Below, piece after piece: positions 1 through 7,481 of a stretch of DNA of 7,783 nucleotides. Both the position numbers and the translations under genes were made by a program. The stretch is from positions 1 through 7,783 of the forward strand of contig CAKKQG010000194.1 in the NCBI GenBank assembly GCA_919901875.1, written 5' to 3'. How positions within the stretch are numbered: the stretch's first letter is position 1; the number at the start of each line of letters is the position of its first letter. The notes beneath the pieces were generated by a model that had not been told where the DNA came from, did no database searches, and saw nothing but the letters and a program-made list of their open reading frames with translations. This DNA comes from Anaerolineales bacterium (GTDB lineage: Bacteria; Chloroflexota; Anaerolineae; Anaerolineales; VGOW01).

Positions 1-97
1 TAATGGCGGCGGTCAACGTCGTTTTGCCGTGGTCAATGTGTCCCATCGTCCCGATGTTGACGTGTACTTTACTGCGATCAAATTTTTCTTTGGACAT
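1..97 (-). CDS. tuf: Elongation factor Tu, N-terminal fragment (runs off window)
   Basis: EF-Tu is the GTPase that carries aminoacyl-tRNA to the ribosomal A site in the cytoplasm. Only the first 32 codons are in the window; the gene continues past base 1. The visible protein begins [20 protein letters not shown] and continues [12 protein letters not shown], so the P-loop (G1) motif GHIDHGKT is intact. Most EF-Tu proteins read GTIGHVDHGKT here; [11 protein letters not shown] is a conservative variant. The ATG at 95-97 is preceded by GGAGG (complement of 105-109) with a 7-nt spacer, which fixes the start. It lies 22 nt after the fusA stop, the classical fusA-tuf order, and is probably co-transcribed with it. 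IF-2 or SelB share the GHVDHGKT motif, but the N-terminal context and the position after fusA point firmly to tuf. Confidence 0.96.
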   Translation of the reverse strand, partial: MSKEKFDRSKVHVNIGTMGHIDHGKTTLTAAI

Positions 98-119
98 TTA
101 AGTGCCTCCGTAAATAAAA

Positions 120-2204
120 CTATTTCTTGTTCTTGCCGCTCAACACTTGCTCGGCAACATTTGCGGGAACTTGGGCGTAATGATCAAACTCCATCGAATA
201 CACGCCTCGCCCTTGAGTTTTTGAACGAATATCCGTCGCATAACCAAACATCTCGGCCAGCGGAACTTTTGCCTTCACTGCCTGCACATTACCAATGCGC
301 GGTTCCATACTTTCAATGCTGGCGCGGCGCGATGAGAGATCGCCAAGCACATCGCCCGTGTATTCTTCAGGCGCGATCACCTCAACCTGCATCATCGGTT
401 CTAACAACACCGGGCCGGCCTTCATCACCCCGTCTTTAAACGCCATCGAACCGGCGATCTTGAAAGCCATTTCGCTTGAGTCTACGTCGTGCGCCGAACC
501 ATCGAACAGAGTCACTTTCACATCCACTACCGGATAACCCGCCAACACGCCGTTCTCTGCTGCTTCGCGAATGCCCTTCTCGACTGGATTGATAAACTCT
601 TTCGGGATCGATCCGCCGACGATATCATTTTCAAAGGTGATGCCGGATCCTGGATCACCGGGTTCCACGGCGATCACTATATGCGCGTATTGACCATGAC
701 CACCGCTCTGCTTGGCGTACTTCAGATCAACTTTCTGCACAGACTTGGTAACGGATTCACGATAGGCAACACGCGGGCGACCCACGTTAGCTTGCACTTT
801 ATACTCGCGCAACATGCGATCCACTAATACTTCGAGATGCAGTTCGCCCATACCACCGATGATCGTTTGACCTGTTTGCTCGTCGGTGCGGACTTTGAAC
901 GTCGGGTCTTCTTCAGCGAGGCGGCGTAACGCTTCGCCCATTTTATCTTGATCAGCCGTTGACTTCGGCTCAATCGCAATATGGATCACCGGATCAGGGA
1001 ACGAGATATTCTCAAGAGCAATCGGTTTATCGGGATCGCACAATGTATCGCCGGTGAACGTATTCTTCAAGGCTAACACGGCGGCGATGTCGCCCGCCGG
1101 AACTTCATCCACGTCTTCGCGGCGATCAGCATACATGCGAATGACGCGGCTGATGCGCTCACGCTTATCTTTGGTGCTGTTCATTAAATTGGTGCCGGTC
1201 TTCAGCACGCCGGAGTAAACACGGAAATAGGCGAGGCGACCCACGTAAGGATCGGCAACGATCTTGAAGACTAATGCCGAAACAGGCGCGTCGTCGGTTG
1301 CTTGGCGTTCTTCTTCTTGATCAGTTTCTGGGTTGAGACCTTTTACAGAGGGAATATCAATCGGGGAAGGAAGATAATCAATGACGGCGTCGAGGACGGG
1401 CTGCACACCTTTGTTCTTAAGCGCCGACCCACAGAACACCGGGCAAACTTTGCCGTCGATGGTTGCCTGACGCAAAGTTAACTTAAGTTGCTCGATGCTC
1501 GGTTCCTTACCCTCAAGATACAGCCCCATCAACTCGTCATCATGTTCGACGATATGCTCGATCATCTTCGCGCGATATTCGACAACTTGATCTTTGAAGG
1601 CATCTGGCACAGGCTTGCGCTCGTAGGTGCGCCCGCTTTGATCCGTCCAATAGATCGCCTCATTCGTCAATAGATCGATCACGCCTTCAAACTTGGATTC
1701 GGCGCCCATCGGAATTTGCATGTAGACCGGATTCGCGCCGAGTCGGGTGCGGATCATATCGGCTGAACGGTAAAAGTCCGCGCCGGTGCGATCCATTTTA
1801 TTAATGAAGCAAATACGCGGCACGCTGTAACGATCCGCTTGACGCCACACCGTTTCCGATTGCGGCTCCACACCTTGCACCGCATCAAACACCACCACGC
1901 CGCCATCCAATACACGCAACGAACGTTGCACTTCGGCGGTGAAGTCAATGTGTCCGGGAGTGTCAATCACGTTGATCTGATAACCGTTCCACTCGGCGGT
2001 GACGGCGGCAGATACAATAGTGATGCCGCGTTCACGTTCCTGTTCCATCCAATCGGTAACAGTTGTGCCGTCATCTACCGAGCCGATACGATGCGTTTTG
2101 CCTGTGTAAAACAAAACGCGCTCAGTGGTGGTTGTTTTGCCCGCATCAATATGAGCAATGATGCCAATGTTGCGGACTTTATCAATCGGAAAACTTCGAG
2201 CCAT
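120..2204 (-). CDS. fusA: Elongation factor G (translocase GTPase)
   Basis: EF-G catalyses GTP-driven translocation of tRNA and mRNA on the ribosome, and with RRF helps split post-termination ribosomes. The 694-residue protein has the normal family length. GTPase motifs in order: G1 AHIDAGKT (17-24), switch I RGITI (59-63), G3 DTPGH (81-85), G4 NKMD (135-138), G5 GSALK (259-263). Domain II is about 305-385, III about 400-475 ([10 protein letters not shown], 450-459), IV about 480-600 with [11 protein letters not shown] (572-582) near the tip loop, and V about 605-680. The ATG at 2202-2204 gives the standard [20 protein letters not shown] beginning, but no good Shine-Dalgarno precedes it, unlike the other genes here. 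It follows rpsG by 70 nt, interrupted by a strong stem-loop, and ends with TAG at 120-122. The sequence after NKMD and the full five-domain layout exclude LepA, TypA and tetracycline-protection proteins. Whether the genome has a second EF-G cannot be seen. Confidence 0.98.
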   Translation of the reverse strand: MARSFPIDKVRNIGIIAHIDAGKTTTTERVLFYTGKTHRIGSVDDGTTVTDWMEQERERGITIVSAAVTAEWNGYQINVIDTPGHIDFTAEVQRSLRVLDGGVVVFDAVQGVEPQSETVWRQADRYSVPRICFINKMDRTGADFYRSADMIRTRLGANPVYMQIPMGAESKFEGVIDLLTNEAIYWTDQSGRTYERKPVPDAFKDQVVEYRAKMIEHIVEHDDELMGLYLEGKEPSIEQLKLTLRQATIDGKVCPVFCGSALKNKGVQPVLDAVIDYLPSPIDIPSVKGLNPETDQEEERQATDDAPVSALVFKIVADPYVGRLAYFRVYSGVLKTGTNLMNSTKDKRERISRVIRMYADRREDVDEVPAGDIAAVLALKNTFTGDTLCDPDKPIALENISFPDPVIHIAIEPKSTADQDKMGEALRRLAEEDPTFKVRTDEQTGQTIIGGMGELHLEVLVDRMLREYKVQANVGRPRVAYRESVTKSVQKVDLKYAKQSGGHGQYAHIVIAVEPGDPGSGITFENDIVGGSIPKEFINPVEKGIREAAENGVLAGYPVVDVKVTLFDGSAHDVDSSEMAFKIAGSMAFKDGVMKAGPVLLEPMMQVEVIAPEEYTGDVLGDLSSRRASIESMEPRIGNVQAVKAKVPLAEMFGYATDIRSKTQGRGVYSMEFDHYAQVPANVAEQVLSGKNKK

Positions 2205-2234
2205 GATTACTAACTAAACCAATCTCAATTATTC

Positions 2235-2272
2235 GTCGAGACGTTGTGCCGCAACGTCTCGACAATTTTTTT
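2235..2272 (+). terminator. Perfect stem-loop plus T-run between rpsG and fusA, antisense orientation
   Basis: GTCGAGACGTTG (2235-2246) and CAACGTCTCGAC (2252-2263) are exact reverse complements with the 5-nt loop TGCCG. On the plus strand the stem is followed by AA and seven T (2266-2272), the textbook shape of a rho-independent terminator. On the minus strand, the direction of the str operon, the A-run precedes the stem and GAATAATTG follows it, so it should not terminate rpsG-fusA transcription. It may stop antisense transcripts entering rpsG/rpsL from fusA. In the operon mRNA the same stem could act as a processing, stability or expression-ratio element. No plus-strand gene that it would serve is visible. 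The structure is certain; the function is inferred. Confidence 0.6.
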
Positions 2273-2274
2273 AA

Positions 2275-2745
2275 TTACCAGCGGTAGTGAGCAAACGCGC
2301 GGTTTGCTTCTGCCGACTTATGAACTTCCTCGCGCTTCTTGACTGCCGCGCCCGTGTTGTTAAGAGCGTCCATGAATTCATTGGCTAACCGCTCTGCCAT
2401 TGAACGTCCGGGGCGAGTCTTGGCACCGGCGATGATCCAACGCATCGCCAACGATTGACGACGTTCCGTGGGTACTTCCATCGGCACTTGGTAAGTGGCG
2501 CCGCCAACGCGACGCGGCTTTACTTCCACTGTAGGACCGACATTCTTCAGCGCTTGATCCAAAACTTCCATCGCGGATTTTTTCGCGCGTTCTTCGGCGA
2601 TCGCCAACGAGTCGTACATGATGCGCCGGGCAACGCTTTTCTTGCCGCGTTCCATCATGCGGTTGACAAACATGGAAACCACCACGCTGTTATATTTCAT
2701 ATCAGGCGCGACGGGGCGCTTTGCGGGTCTGTTGCGTCGAGACAT
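2275..2745 (-). CDS. rpsG: 30S ribosomal protein S7
   Basis: S7 nucleates assembly of the 30S head by binding the 3' major domain of 16S rRNA, and lines the mRNA/tRNA exit (E-site) region. The protein is 156 residues, a standard bacterial length, and starts MSRRNRPAKRPVAPD. Family landmarks are the conserved N-terminal basic region, the beta-hairpin PRRVGGATYQVPMEVP (77-92), the helix with MAERLANEFMDA (116-127) and the C-terminus ANRAFAHYRW (147-156). The ATG at 2743-2745 has GAGGAG (complement of 2753-2758) with a 7-nt spacer. Only 14 nt separate it from the rpsL stop, so coupled translation from one mRNA is likely. In E. coli S7 represses the operon through a structured rpsL-rpsG intercistronic region; 14 nt is too short for that, so any autoregulation must use another site. 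Confidence 0.98.
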   Translation of the reverse strand: MSRRNRPAKRPVAPDMKYNSVVVSMFVNRMMERGKKSVARRIMYDSLAIAEERAKKSAMEVLDQALKNVGPTVEVKPRRVGGATYQVPMEVPTERRQSLAMRWIIAGAKTRPGRSMAERLANEFMDALNNTGAAVKKREEVHKSAEANRAFAHYRW

Positions 2746-2759
2746 TTAGAATCTCCTCA

Positions 2760-3200
2760 CTACTTCTTTGCGGCTTCTTTGTTTTCTTTCGGGCGCTTAT
2801 TGCCATATTTCGAGCGCCCTTGTCGGCGCGCTTCAACACCGGTGGTGTCAAGCGAGCCGCGCACAATGTGATAGCGCACGCCGGGCAAATCCTTCACACG
2901 TCCTCCGCGCACTAACACAACGGAGTGTTCTTGCAGTTGGTGCCCCTCGCCAGGAATGTAAGCCGTCACTTCGAGACCATTCGTCAAGCGAACGCGAGCG
3001 ACTTTACGCAACGCCGAATTCGGTTTCTTGGGTGTCTGCGTGCGGACGACTGTGCATACGCCACGCTTCTGCGGCGCGCCTTTCGGTTGGCGAAGGCGTC
3101 GTTGTTTTTTAGAGTTCAAGGTGAACTGCAACGCCGGCGCCTTGCTCTTGGTCTTCTTGGTCTTACGTCCTTTACGAACTAATTGATTGATTGTCGGCAC
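2760..3200 (-). CDS. rpsL: 30S ribosomal protein S12, long form
   Basis: S12 sits at the decoding centre of the 30S subunit and governs decoding accuracy and streptomycin response. The 146-residue protein contains PQKRGVC (43-49), [20 protein letters not shown] (56-75), [18 protein letters not shown] (84-101) and [14 protein letters not shown] (102-115). Lysines equivalent to E. coli precursor K43 and K88 (here K58 and K103) are present, the streptomycin-sensitive state, as is the Asp that is methylthiolated in E. coli (here D104). Compared with E. coli there is an insertion of about 15 residues between PAL and PQKRGVC (about 25-41); Firmicutes S12 has a similar one. The C-terminal tail is Lys-rich. 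The start is GTG at 3198-3200, giving the family-typical [11 protein letters not shown] and lying 5 nt after GGAGG. It is the first gene of the str operon and has its own promoter upstream. Confidence 0.98.
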   Translation of the reverse strand: MPTINQLVRKGRKTKKTKSKAPALQFTLNSKKQRRLRQPKGAPQKRGVCTVVRTQTPKKPNSALRKVARVRLTNGLEVTAYIPGEGHQLQEHSVVLVRGGRVKDLPGVRYHIVRGSLDTTGVEARRQGRSKYGNKRPKENKEAAKK

Positions 3201-3205
3201 ATTTG

Positions 3206-3210
3206 CCTCC
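3206..3210 (-). promoter_or_regulatory. rpsL ribosome binding site selecting a GTG start
   Basis: The minus strand reads GGAGG, CAAAT, then GTG (3198-3200). An out-of-frame ATG (3200-3202) overlaps the GTG as ATGTG and would give only seven codons before TAG. The S12 family N-terminus [10 protein letters not shown] is in the GTG frame, so GTG is the true start although ATG lies closer to the Shine-Dalgarno. Confidence 0.85.
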
Positions 3211-3243
3211 GAAAAAACTAGTGATAACTACTTCTCTGCGCGT

Positions 3244-3283
3244 GAACGAGGCCACCGCCCTGCTCAATGCGATGGCCTCGCTC
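3244..3283 (-). promoter_or_regulatory. 15-bp hairpin in the rpsL 5' leader
   Basis: In the minus-strand transcript the arms GAGCGAGGCCATCGC and GCGGTGGCCTCGTTC pair over 15 positions, with two G-U wobbles and a 10-nt loop. The hairpin lies between the predicted transcription start (about 3353) and the rpsL GTG at 3200, ending about 43 nt before the start codon. No T-run follows it directly, so it is not a simple terminator. Position suggests a leader element for autoregulation by an operon protein, attenuation control or RNA processing; which one cannot be told from sequence. I do not recognise it as a named ribosomal-protein leader family. Confidence 0.6.
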
Positions 3284-3359
3284 CATGTAAATTCATATAT
3301 TCAAATCGCGACACAAGTACAGCAATGTGCGCGGGTCGCTTACTGGTTAGCGGGCGCAA

Positions 3360-3388
3360 ATAATACCATGCGTCACAAACCGAGTCAA
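3360..3388 (-). promoter_or_regulatory. Sigma70-type promoter for the str operon (rpsL-rpsG-fusA-tuf)
   Basis: On the minus strand, -35 TTGACT (3383-3388) and -10 TATTAT (3360-3365) are 17 bp apart. TGG just before TATTAT makes an extended -10. Five of six -35 bases and five of six -10 bases match consensus. The predicted start is near 3353, leaving a leader of about 150 nt before rpsL. The promoter lies after the rpoB stop in the 249-bp rpoB-rpsL gap, so the str operon can be transcribed independently of rpoB. Confidence 0.82.
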
Positions 3389-3449
3389 GGCATTTTATCA
3401 ACCCTTTACAATGAGCGATGCCCCGTTAGCTTTGTCAGGCAAGATCACT

Positions 3450-6400
3450 TTACTCGTCCATCCCGCCCATCAAACCGGTCTTACCCAGTTTGGGCGTGCG
3501 TTGTTTCTCTTCTTCTTTTCCAAACTTGATCGTATCGCCCACGTCCGTGATCGCTTCAACCGCTAACCCTAAACTTTGCAACTCCTTCACCAACACGCGG
3601 AACGAAGCGGGGATGCCGGGCTCTTCGATCTCTTCACCTTTGACAATGGACTCATATGTCTTGACGCGCCCCTGCACATCGTCCGACTTCACCGTCAACA
3701 TTTCTTGCAGTGTATATGCTGCGCCGTACGCTTCGAGCGCCCACACTTCCATTTCACCGAAGCGCTGACCGCCGAACTGAGCTTTACCGCCCAACGGTTG
3801 CTGCGTAACCAAAGAGTAAGGTCCCGTTGAGCGCGCATGCACTTTGTCTTCTACCAAGTGCGCTAACTTCAACATGTGGATCACGCCAACCGTCACAGGT
3901 TGATCAAACATCTGACCAGCCTTGCCGTCATAAAGTTTCATCTTGCCCAAGATCGGCAACGGCTCTTCGCTCGACTTCATGTAATCTTCCGCTTTTGTCC
4001 GAAGCGTCTCTCGTTTCATTGAGCGCACGCTCACATCGTGATCGGCTAACCAGATACGGAGACAAGCGTCAATCGCATTAGCATCGAGCTCGGTTGACGA
4101 CGAGCCCAGATCCGCTCGATTCTCAAACGACACAATCTCTTCCGGATCGTAATCCATCTCGCGCAACCACTCAGTCAGCACGGCGCGGCGCGAGTAACTG
4201 TCGTCAGTTGTCAGCGATTCACGATCGTACTTCTTGCCAAGCCAGTGTTCAATATACAGACGGCGTGCTTCATCGTCCGACTCGATTGTCTCTGGATCGA
4301 CCCCGCGATTGTTCAACCAACCCCATGAAGTCTGCGTCACTTCATCCCATGCGCGATCAATCAACCATGCCCGCGCCAGTTCTGCTTCGATCTCAATTTC
4401 GTCCGCGCCATCAAACACAGGCGTCACCGCGCGGAAGCCAAGTCGATCTGCCGCGTAGCCCAAGTGCGTTTCAAGAATCTGCCCGATATTCATACGACCC
4501 GGCACACCCAAGGGGTTGAGGATAATATCAACCGGCGTGCCATCTTCGAGGTAGGGCATGTTTTCAACCGGGACAACCATTGAGACCACACCTTTGTTGC
4601 CGTGGCGACCCGCCATTTTGTCGCCTTCAGTTAACTTGCGACGTTGAGCTACTGCCACGCGCACCATTTTCTCCACACCGGCTGGCAGGTCGCGGTGTTC
4701 ATCACGCGTGAACACGCGCACGTCCACCACTTTGCCTTTTTCGCCGTGAGGTAAGCGCAAAGAGGAATCTTTCACTTCACGCGCCTTCTCGCCAAAGATC
4801 GCCCGCAACAATTTTTCTTCGGGCGACAATTCTTTTTCACCCTTCGGCGTGATCTTGCCGACCAGAATGTCATTCGGTCCAACATCCGCGCCGATGCGCA
4901 CAATGCCGAACTCATCCAAGTCCTTCAAAGCGTCTTCGCCAACATTTGGAATGTCGTAAGTGATTTCTTCCGGTCCCAATTTCGTATCGCGCGCTTCCAC
5001 TTCGTGCTTTTCAATATGCACTGAAGTGAAATAGTCTTCGCGTATCAAACGTTCCGAGATCAAGATCGCGTCTTCGTAGTTGCCGCCTTCCCACGACATG
5101 AACGCCACCAACACATTTTGCCCCAAAGCGATCTCGCCGCCATGCGTCGAAGACGAATCGGCAATCACATGCCCCTTCTTCACACGTTGACCTTTCACCA
5201 CAATGGGGTGTTGATCAATGCAGGTGCTTTGGTTCGAGCGTTGATATTTGCGTAAGCGATAATGCTTTTTCTTGCCGCCCACCTGCATCACAATCTCATT
5301 GCCGGTCACACTCAGCACTTCACCATCTTCATCGGCGACAACCACCTGCCCCGAATCGAGTGCGGCGTAACGTTCCATCCCCGTTGAGACCGCCGCAACT
5401 TCCGGGCGCAGTAATGGGACCGCTTGCGCCTGCATGTTCGAACCCATCAAGGCGCGGTTAGCGTCGTCATGTTCAAGGAATGGGATCAACGCCGCGCTGA
5501 TGCCGACGATCTGCGAAGGACCGATGTCCATGTAATCAATGAACTCCGGTTCGGCAAAGATGAATTTGGAGTGGCGGCGGCACGAGGCGCGCACGCGCAC
5601 GAACTCTTTGAAATCATTAAGCGGCGCATTCGCTTGAGCAATCGTGTAACGATCCTCTGTATCCGCCGAAAGATAAATCATATCTTCAGACACAAACGGC
5701 AGGATCGCCACTTCGGTTTCACCGAGTCTGGCAATATGCTTCGCCAACTCCTTATCAACTTCCGCGCCCTTCTTGCCCAACACCTCACCGCTCTTCGGAT
5801 GAGTCACCTCATCACGCAGATGCCGCCCGATCAAACGTTTGTCGTTAGCGGGCAACGCCTTATACACCTTGCGATACGGCGTCTCAATAAAACCAAACGG
5901 ATTCACTTTGGCGTAAGAGGCGAGACGACCAATCAAACCGATGTTTGGACCTTCAGGAGTCTCAATCGGGCAGATGCGTCCATAGTGCGAGTGATGCACA
6001 TCGCGCACATCAAAGCCGGCGCGCTCACGGCGCAGACCCCCCGGGCCCAACGCCGACAACGTGCGCTTATGGCGCAACTCTGCCAACGGATTCGTTTGAT
6101 CCATGAATTGCGAAAGTTGCGATGAGCCAAAGAACTCGCGGATCGCCGCGACCACCGGACGAATGTTGATCAACGTCACAGGTGACGCCGCCCCTTGCTC
6201 ACGAATAGACATGCGCTCGCGGATGATCCGCTCAGTGCGGCGCAAACCCACGCGCAGCTTGCCCTGAATCAATTCGCCAACCGTCTTCACGCGGCGGTTG
6301 CCCAAGTGATCAATGTCGTCAGGATTTTCGAATCCGTTATTGATCTGGATCATGCGCGTGATCAAAGCGATCAGATCGTTCTTGGTGATCGTCCGATGCG

Positions 6401-7364
6401 CTAAGGGGATGCGGTCATTCAATTGCAGCTTTTGATTCAGCTTGTAGCGTCCGACTCGTTCCAGATCGTAGCGGCGCTGATCGAACAGTTGTTGTTCGAG
6501 ATATTCTTTGGCATTATCAAGCGTCGGCGGATCGCCGGGGCGCATGCGCTTATAAAATTCGATCATCGCTTCTTGAGCGATGGTGCGCTTGCCTTTCATC
6601 TCCCACGTCGGCTCTTGGCGAATACTGGCAGGAATGAACTGGCGATCGGGGTTGTTATCAATGTTGGCAAACAATGCCAAAATTTCCGCGTCCGATCCTT
6701 CTTTGAGCGGATTCTCGCCTTTGAGTCCATCGTCCACCGCAGCGAGGGCGCGCAACAACAATGTGACTGGCACGGTGCGTTTGCGATTAAATTTAACGGT
6801 GAGGTAATCACTCTTGCGCGTTTCAAATTCCATCCACGCGCCACGATCCGGGATCAGCTTTGCCATTGCGAGGCGGCGTCCACTGGTGCGCTCTTCTTGC
6901 GCTTCAAAATAAACGCCGGGGGAGCGGATCAATTGCGAGACAACGACGCGCTCCGTTCCATTGATAATGAAGGTGCCGTTCTCCGTCATCAATGGGAAGT
7001 CGCCCAGGAAAATATCGGAGACAATCGGCTCTGACACTTCGGGACCGGCGAGAAGCACCTTGACGTAAAGCGGCGCGGAGAAGGTCATATCACGATCCAA
7101 ACATTCGTCGGGACCGTATTTAGAATCTTCAAACCAGAACTTGAGACCAAATTCTTTGGACTCGGGCATCTTGCTGGGGAAATACAGCTTCATGCCTTTG
7201 TTGAAAGATTCAACAGGCGTGATCTCGTCGAAGAGTTGTGGCAACCCCTCTTTCTTAAACCATTCGAACGAGTCGAGCTGAACTTCAATTAAAGAAGGCA
7301 GTTCATAGTTTTGTTTGAGGCGTGAGTAAGACTTCCGTTTGTTTGTGGATACGACGACAGGCAT
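3450..7364 (-). CDS. rpoB: DNA-directed RNA polymerase subunit beta, with large C-terminal insertion
   Basis: RpoB forms one pincer of RNA polymerase, contributes to the active centre and contains the rifampicin pocket. With the start at 7364 ([15 protein letters not shown]) it has 1304 residues. AAGGAG (complement of 7372-7377) lies 7 nt before this ATG. Landmarks: lobe start [11 protein letters not shown] near 26-36, Rif region [11 protein letters not shown] from 413, [16 protein letters not shown] (459-474), [10 protein letters not shown] (757-766), [10 protein letters not shown] (916-925) with the two catalytic-centre lysines, and [20 protein letters not shown] (1176-1195). Odd points: an insertion of about 130 residues (about 1002-1134) between [19 protein letters not shown] and the LYDGKAG segment; Thr435 where E. 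coli has Arg529; His458 where E. coli has Pro552; and GVPGRMN instead of GVPSRMN. The tail is short and ends GGMDE. rpoC does not follow: the stop at 3450-3452 is followed by a 249-bp gap and rpsL. It has its own promoter upstream. Confidence 0.98.
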   Translation of the reverse strand: MPVVVSTNKRKSYSRLKQNYELPSLIEVQLDSFEWFKKEGLPQLFDEITPVESFNKGMKLYFPSKMPESKEFGLKFWFEDSKYGPDECLDRDMTFSAPLYVKVLLAGPEVSEPIVSDIFLGDFPLMTENGTFIINGTERVVVSQLIRSPGVYFEAQEERTSGRRLAMAKLIPDRGAWMEFETRKSDYLTVKFNRKRTVPVTLLLRALAAVDDGLKGENPLKEGSDAEILALFANIDNNPDRQFIPASIRQEPTWEMKGKRTIAQEAMIEFYKRMRPGDPPTLDNAKEYLEQQLFDQRRYDLERVGRYKLNQKLQLNDRIPLAHRTITKNDLIALITRMIQINNGFENPDDIDHLGNRRVKTVGELIQGKLRVGLRRTERIIRERMSIREQGAASPVTLINIRPVVAAIREFFGSSQLSQFMDQTNPLAELRHKRTLSALGPGGLRRERAGFDVRDVHHSHYGRICPIETPEGPNIGLIGRLASYAKVNPFGFIETPYRKVYKALPANDKRLIGRHLRDEVTHPKSGEVLGKKGAEVDKELAKHIARLGETEVAILPFVSEDMIYLSADTEDRYTIAQANAPLNDFKEFVRVRASCRRHSKFIFAEPEFIDYMDIGPSQIVGISAALIPFLEHDDANRALMGSNMQAQAVPLLRPEVAAVSTGMERYAALDSGQVVVADEDGEVLSVTGNEIVMQVGGKKKHYRLRKYQRSNQSTCIDQHPIVVKGQRVKKGHVIADSSSTHGGEIALGQNVLVAFMSWEGGNYEDAILISERLIREDYFTSVHIEKHEVEARDTKLGPEEITYDIPNVGEDALKDLDEFGIVRIGADVGPNDILVGKITPKGEKELSPEEKLLRAIFGEKAREVKDSSLRLPHGEKGKVVDVRVFTRDEHRDLPAGVEKMVRVAVAQRRKLTEGDKMAGRHGNKGVVSMVVPVENMPYLEDGTPVDIILNPLGVPGRMNIGQILETHLGYAADRLGFRAVTPVFDGADEIEIEAELARAWLIDRAWDEVTQTSWGWLNNRGVDPETIESDDEARRLYIEHWLGKKYDRESLTTDDSYSRRAVLTEWLREMDYDPEEIVSFENRADLGSSSTELDANAIDACLRIWLADHDVSVRSMKRETLRTKAEDYMKSSEEPLPILGKMKLYDGKAGQMFDQPVTVGVIHMLKLAHLVEDKVHARSTGPYSLVTQQPLGGKAQFGGQRFGEMEVWALEAYGAAYTLQEMLTVKSDDVQGRVKTYESIVKGEEIEEPGIPASFRVLVKELQSLGLAVEAITDVGDTIKFGKEEEKQRTPKLGKTGLMGGMDE

Positions 7365-7371
7365 TCGATAG

Positions 7372-7377
7372 CTCCTT
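7372..7377 (-). promoter_or_regulatory. rpoB Shine-Dalgarno deciding the start
   Basis: The minus strand reads AAGGAG, CTATCGA, then ATG (7362-7364), an ideal 7-nt spacing. A longer in-frame start exists at GTG 7404-7406, but that codon lies inside a hairpin arm and has no Shine-Dalgarno. The shorter start is therefore preferred. Confidence 0.9.
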
Positions 7378-7399
7378 ATGACAGGGACGAAACGCAATA

Positions 7400-7422
7400 G
7401 AACCACTCGCTAGGAGTGGTTC
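7400..7422 (-). promoter_or_regulatory. 9-bp perfect hairpin in the rpoB 5' leader
   Basis: The minus strand reads GAACCACTC, CTAGC, GAGTGGTTC: nine perfect pairs closing a 5-nt loop. It lies between the predicted transcription start (about 7439) and the rpoB Shine-Dalgarno, leaving about 22 nt to the latter. The following bases CTATTGCGTTTCG are not a clean U-run, so it is at best a weak terminator. It could be an attenuator, a stability element, or a weak terminator for menC readthrough. Confidence 0.55.
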
Positions 7423-7445
7423 ATGATGTTTCTAGGCAGGCGACT

Positions 7446-7474
7446 ATTTTACAGAAACTAGGTAGGGGTGTCAA
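7446..7474 (-). promoter_or_regulatory. Sigma70-type promoter for rpoB
   Basis: On the minus strand, a perfect -35 TTGACA (7469-7474) and -10 TAAAAT (7446-7451) are separated by exactly 17 bp, a near-consensus housekeeping promoter. The predicted start near 7439 gives a leader of about 75 nt. The -35 begins 7 bp after the menC stop codon. This makes rpoB independent of an rplJL-linked promoter, which is not present here. Confidence 0.87.
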
Positions 7475-7481
7475 TAACCAA

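Noticed and set aside
3244..3283. rpsL leader hairpin as the rpoB transcription terminator
   Set aside because: No T-run follows on the minus strand, and it lies downstream of the rpsL promoter; the TTTTTT at 3212-3217 is about 27 nt beyond the stem.
3392..3397. TAAAAT as an additional -10 box upstream of the str promoter
   Set aside because: No -35-like hexamer lies 15-19 bp upstream, and it sits next to the much better TTGACT/TATTAT pair.
3191..3529. Plus-strand 112-codon frame across the rpoB-rpsL gap
   Set aside because: No recognisable domain; it covers the minus-strand promoter, leader hairpin and the end of rpoB.
5424..6125. Plus-strand open frame of 233 codons inside rpoB
   Set aside because: It lies entirely opposite conserved rpoB sequence, shows no recognisable family, and is explained by the codon bias of the minus-strand gene.
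6423..7034. Plus-strand open frame of 203 codons inside rpoB
   Set aside because: Antisense shadow of the RpoB N-terminal half; no family resemblance and no separate regulatory signals seen.
7365..7406. Fourteen-residue N-terminal extension of RpoB from GTG at 7406
   Set aside because: The GTG lies in a hairpin arm with no Shine-Dalgarno, while ATG at 7364 has AAGGAG at ideal spacing and gives a family-like N-terminus.
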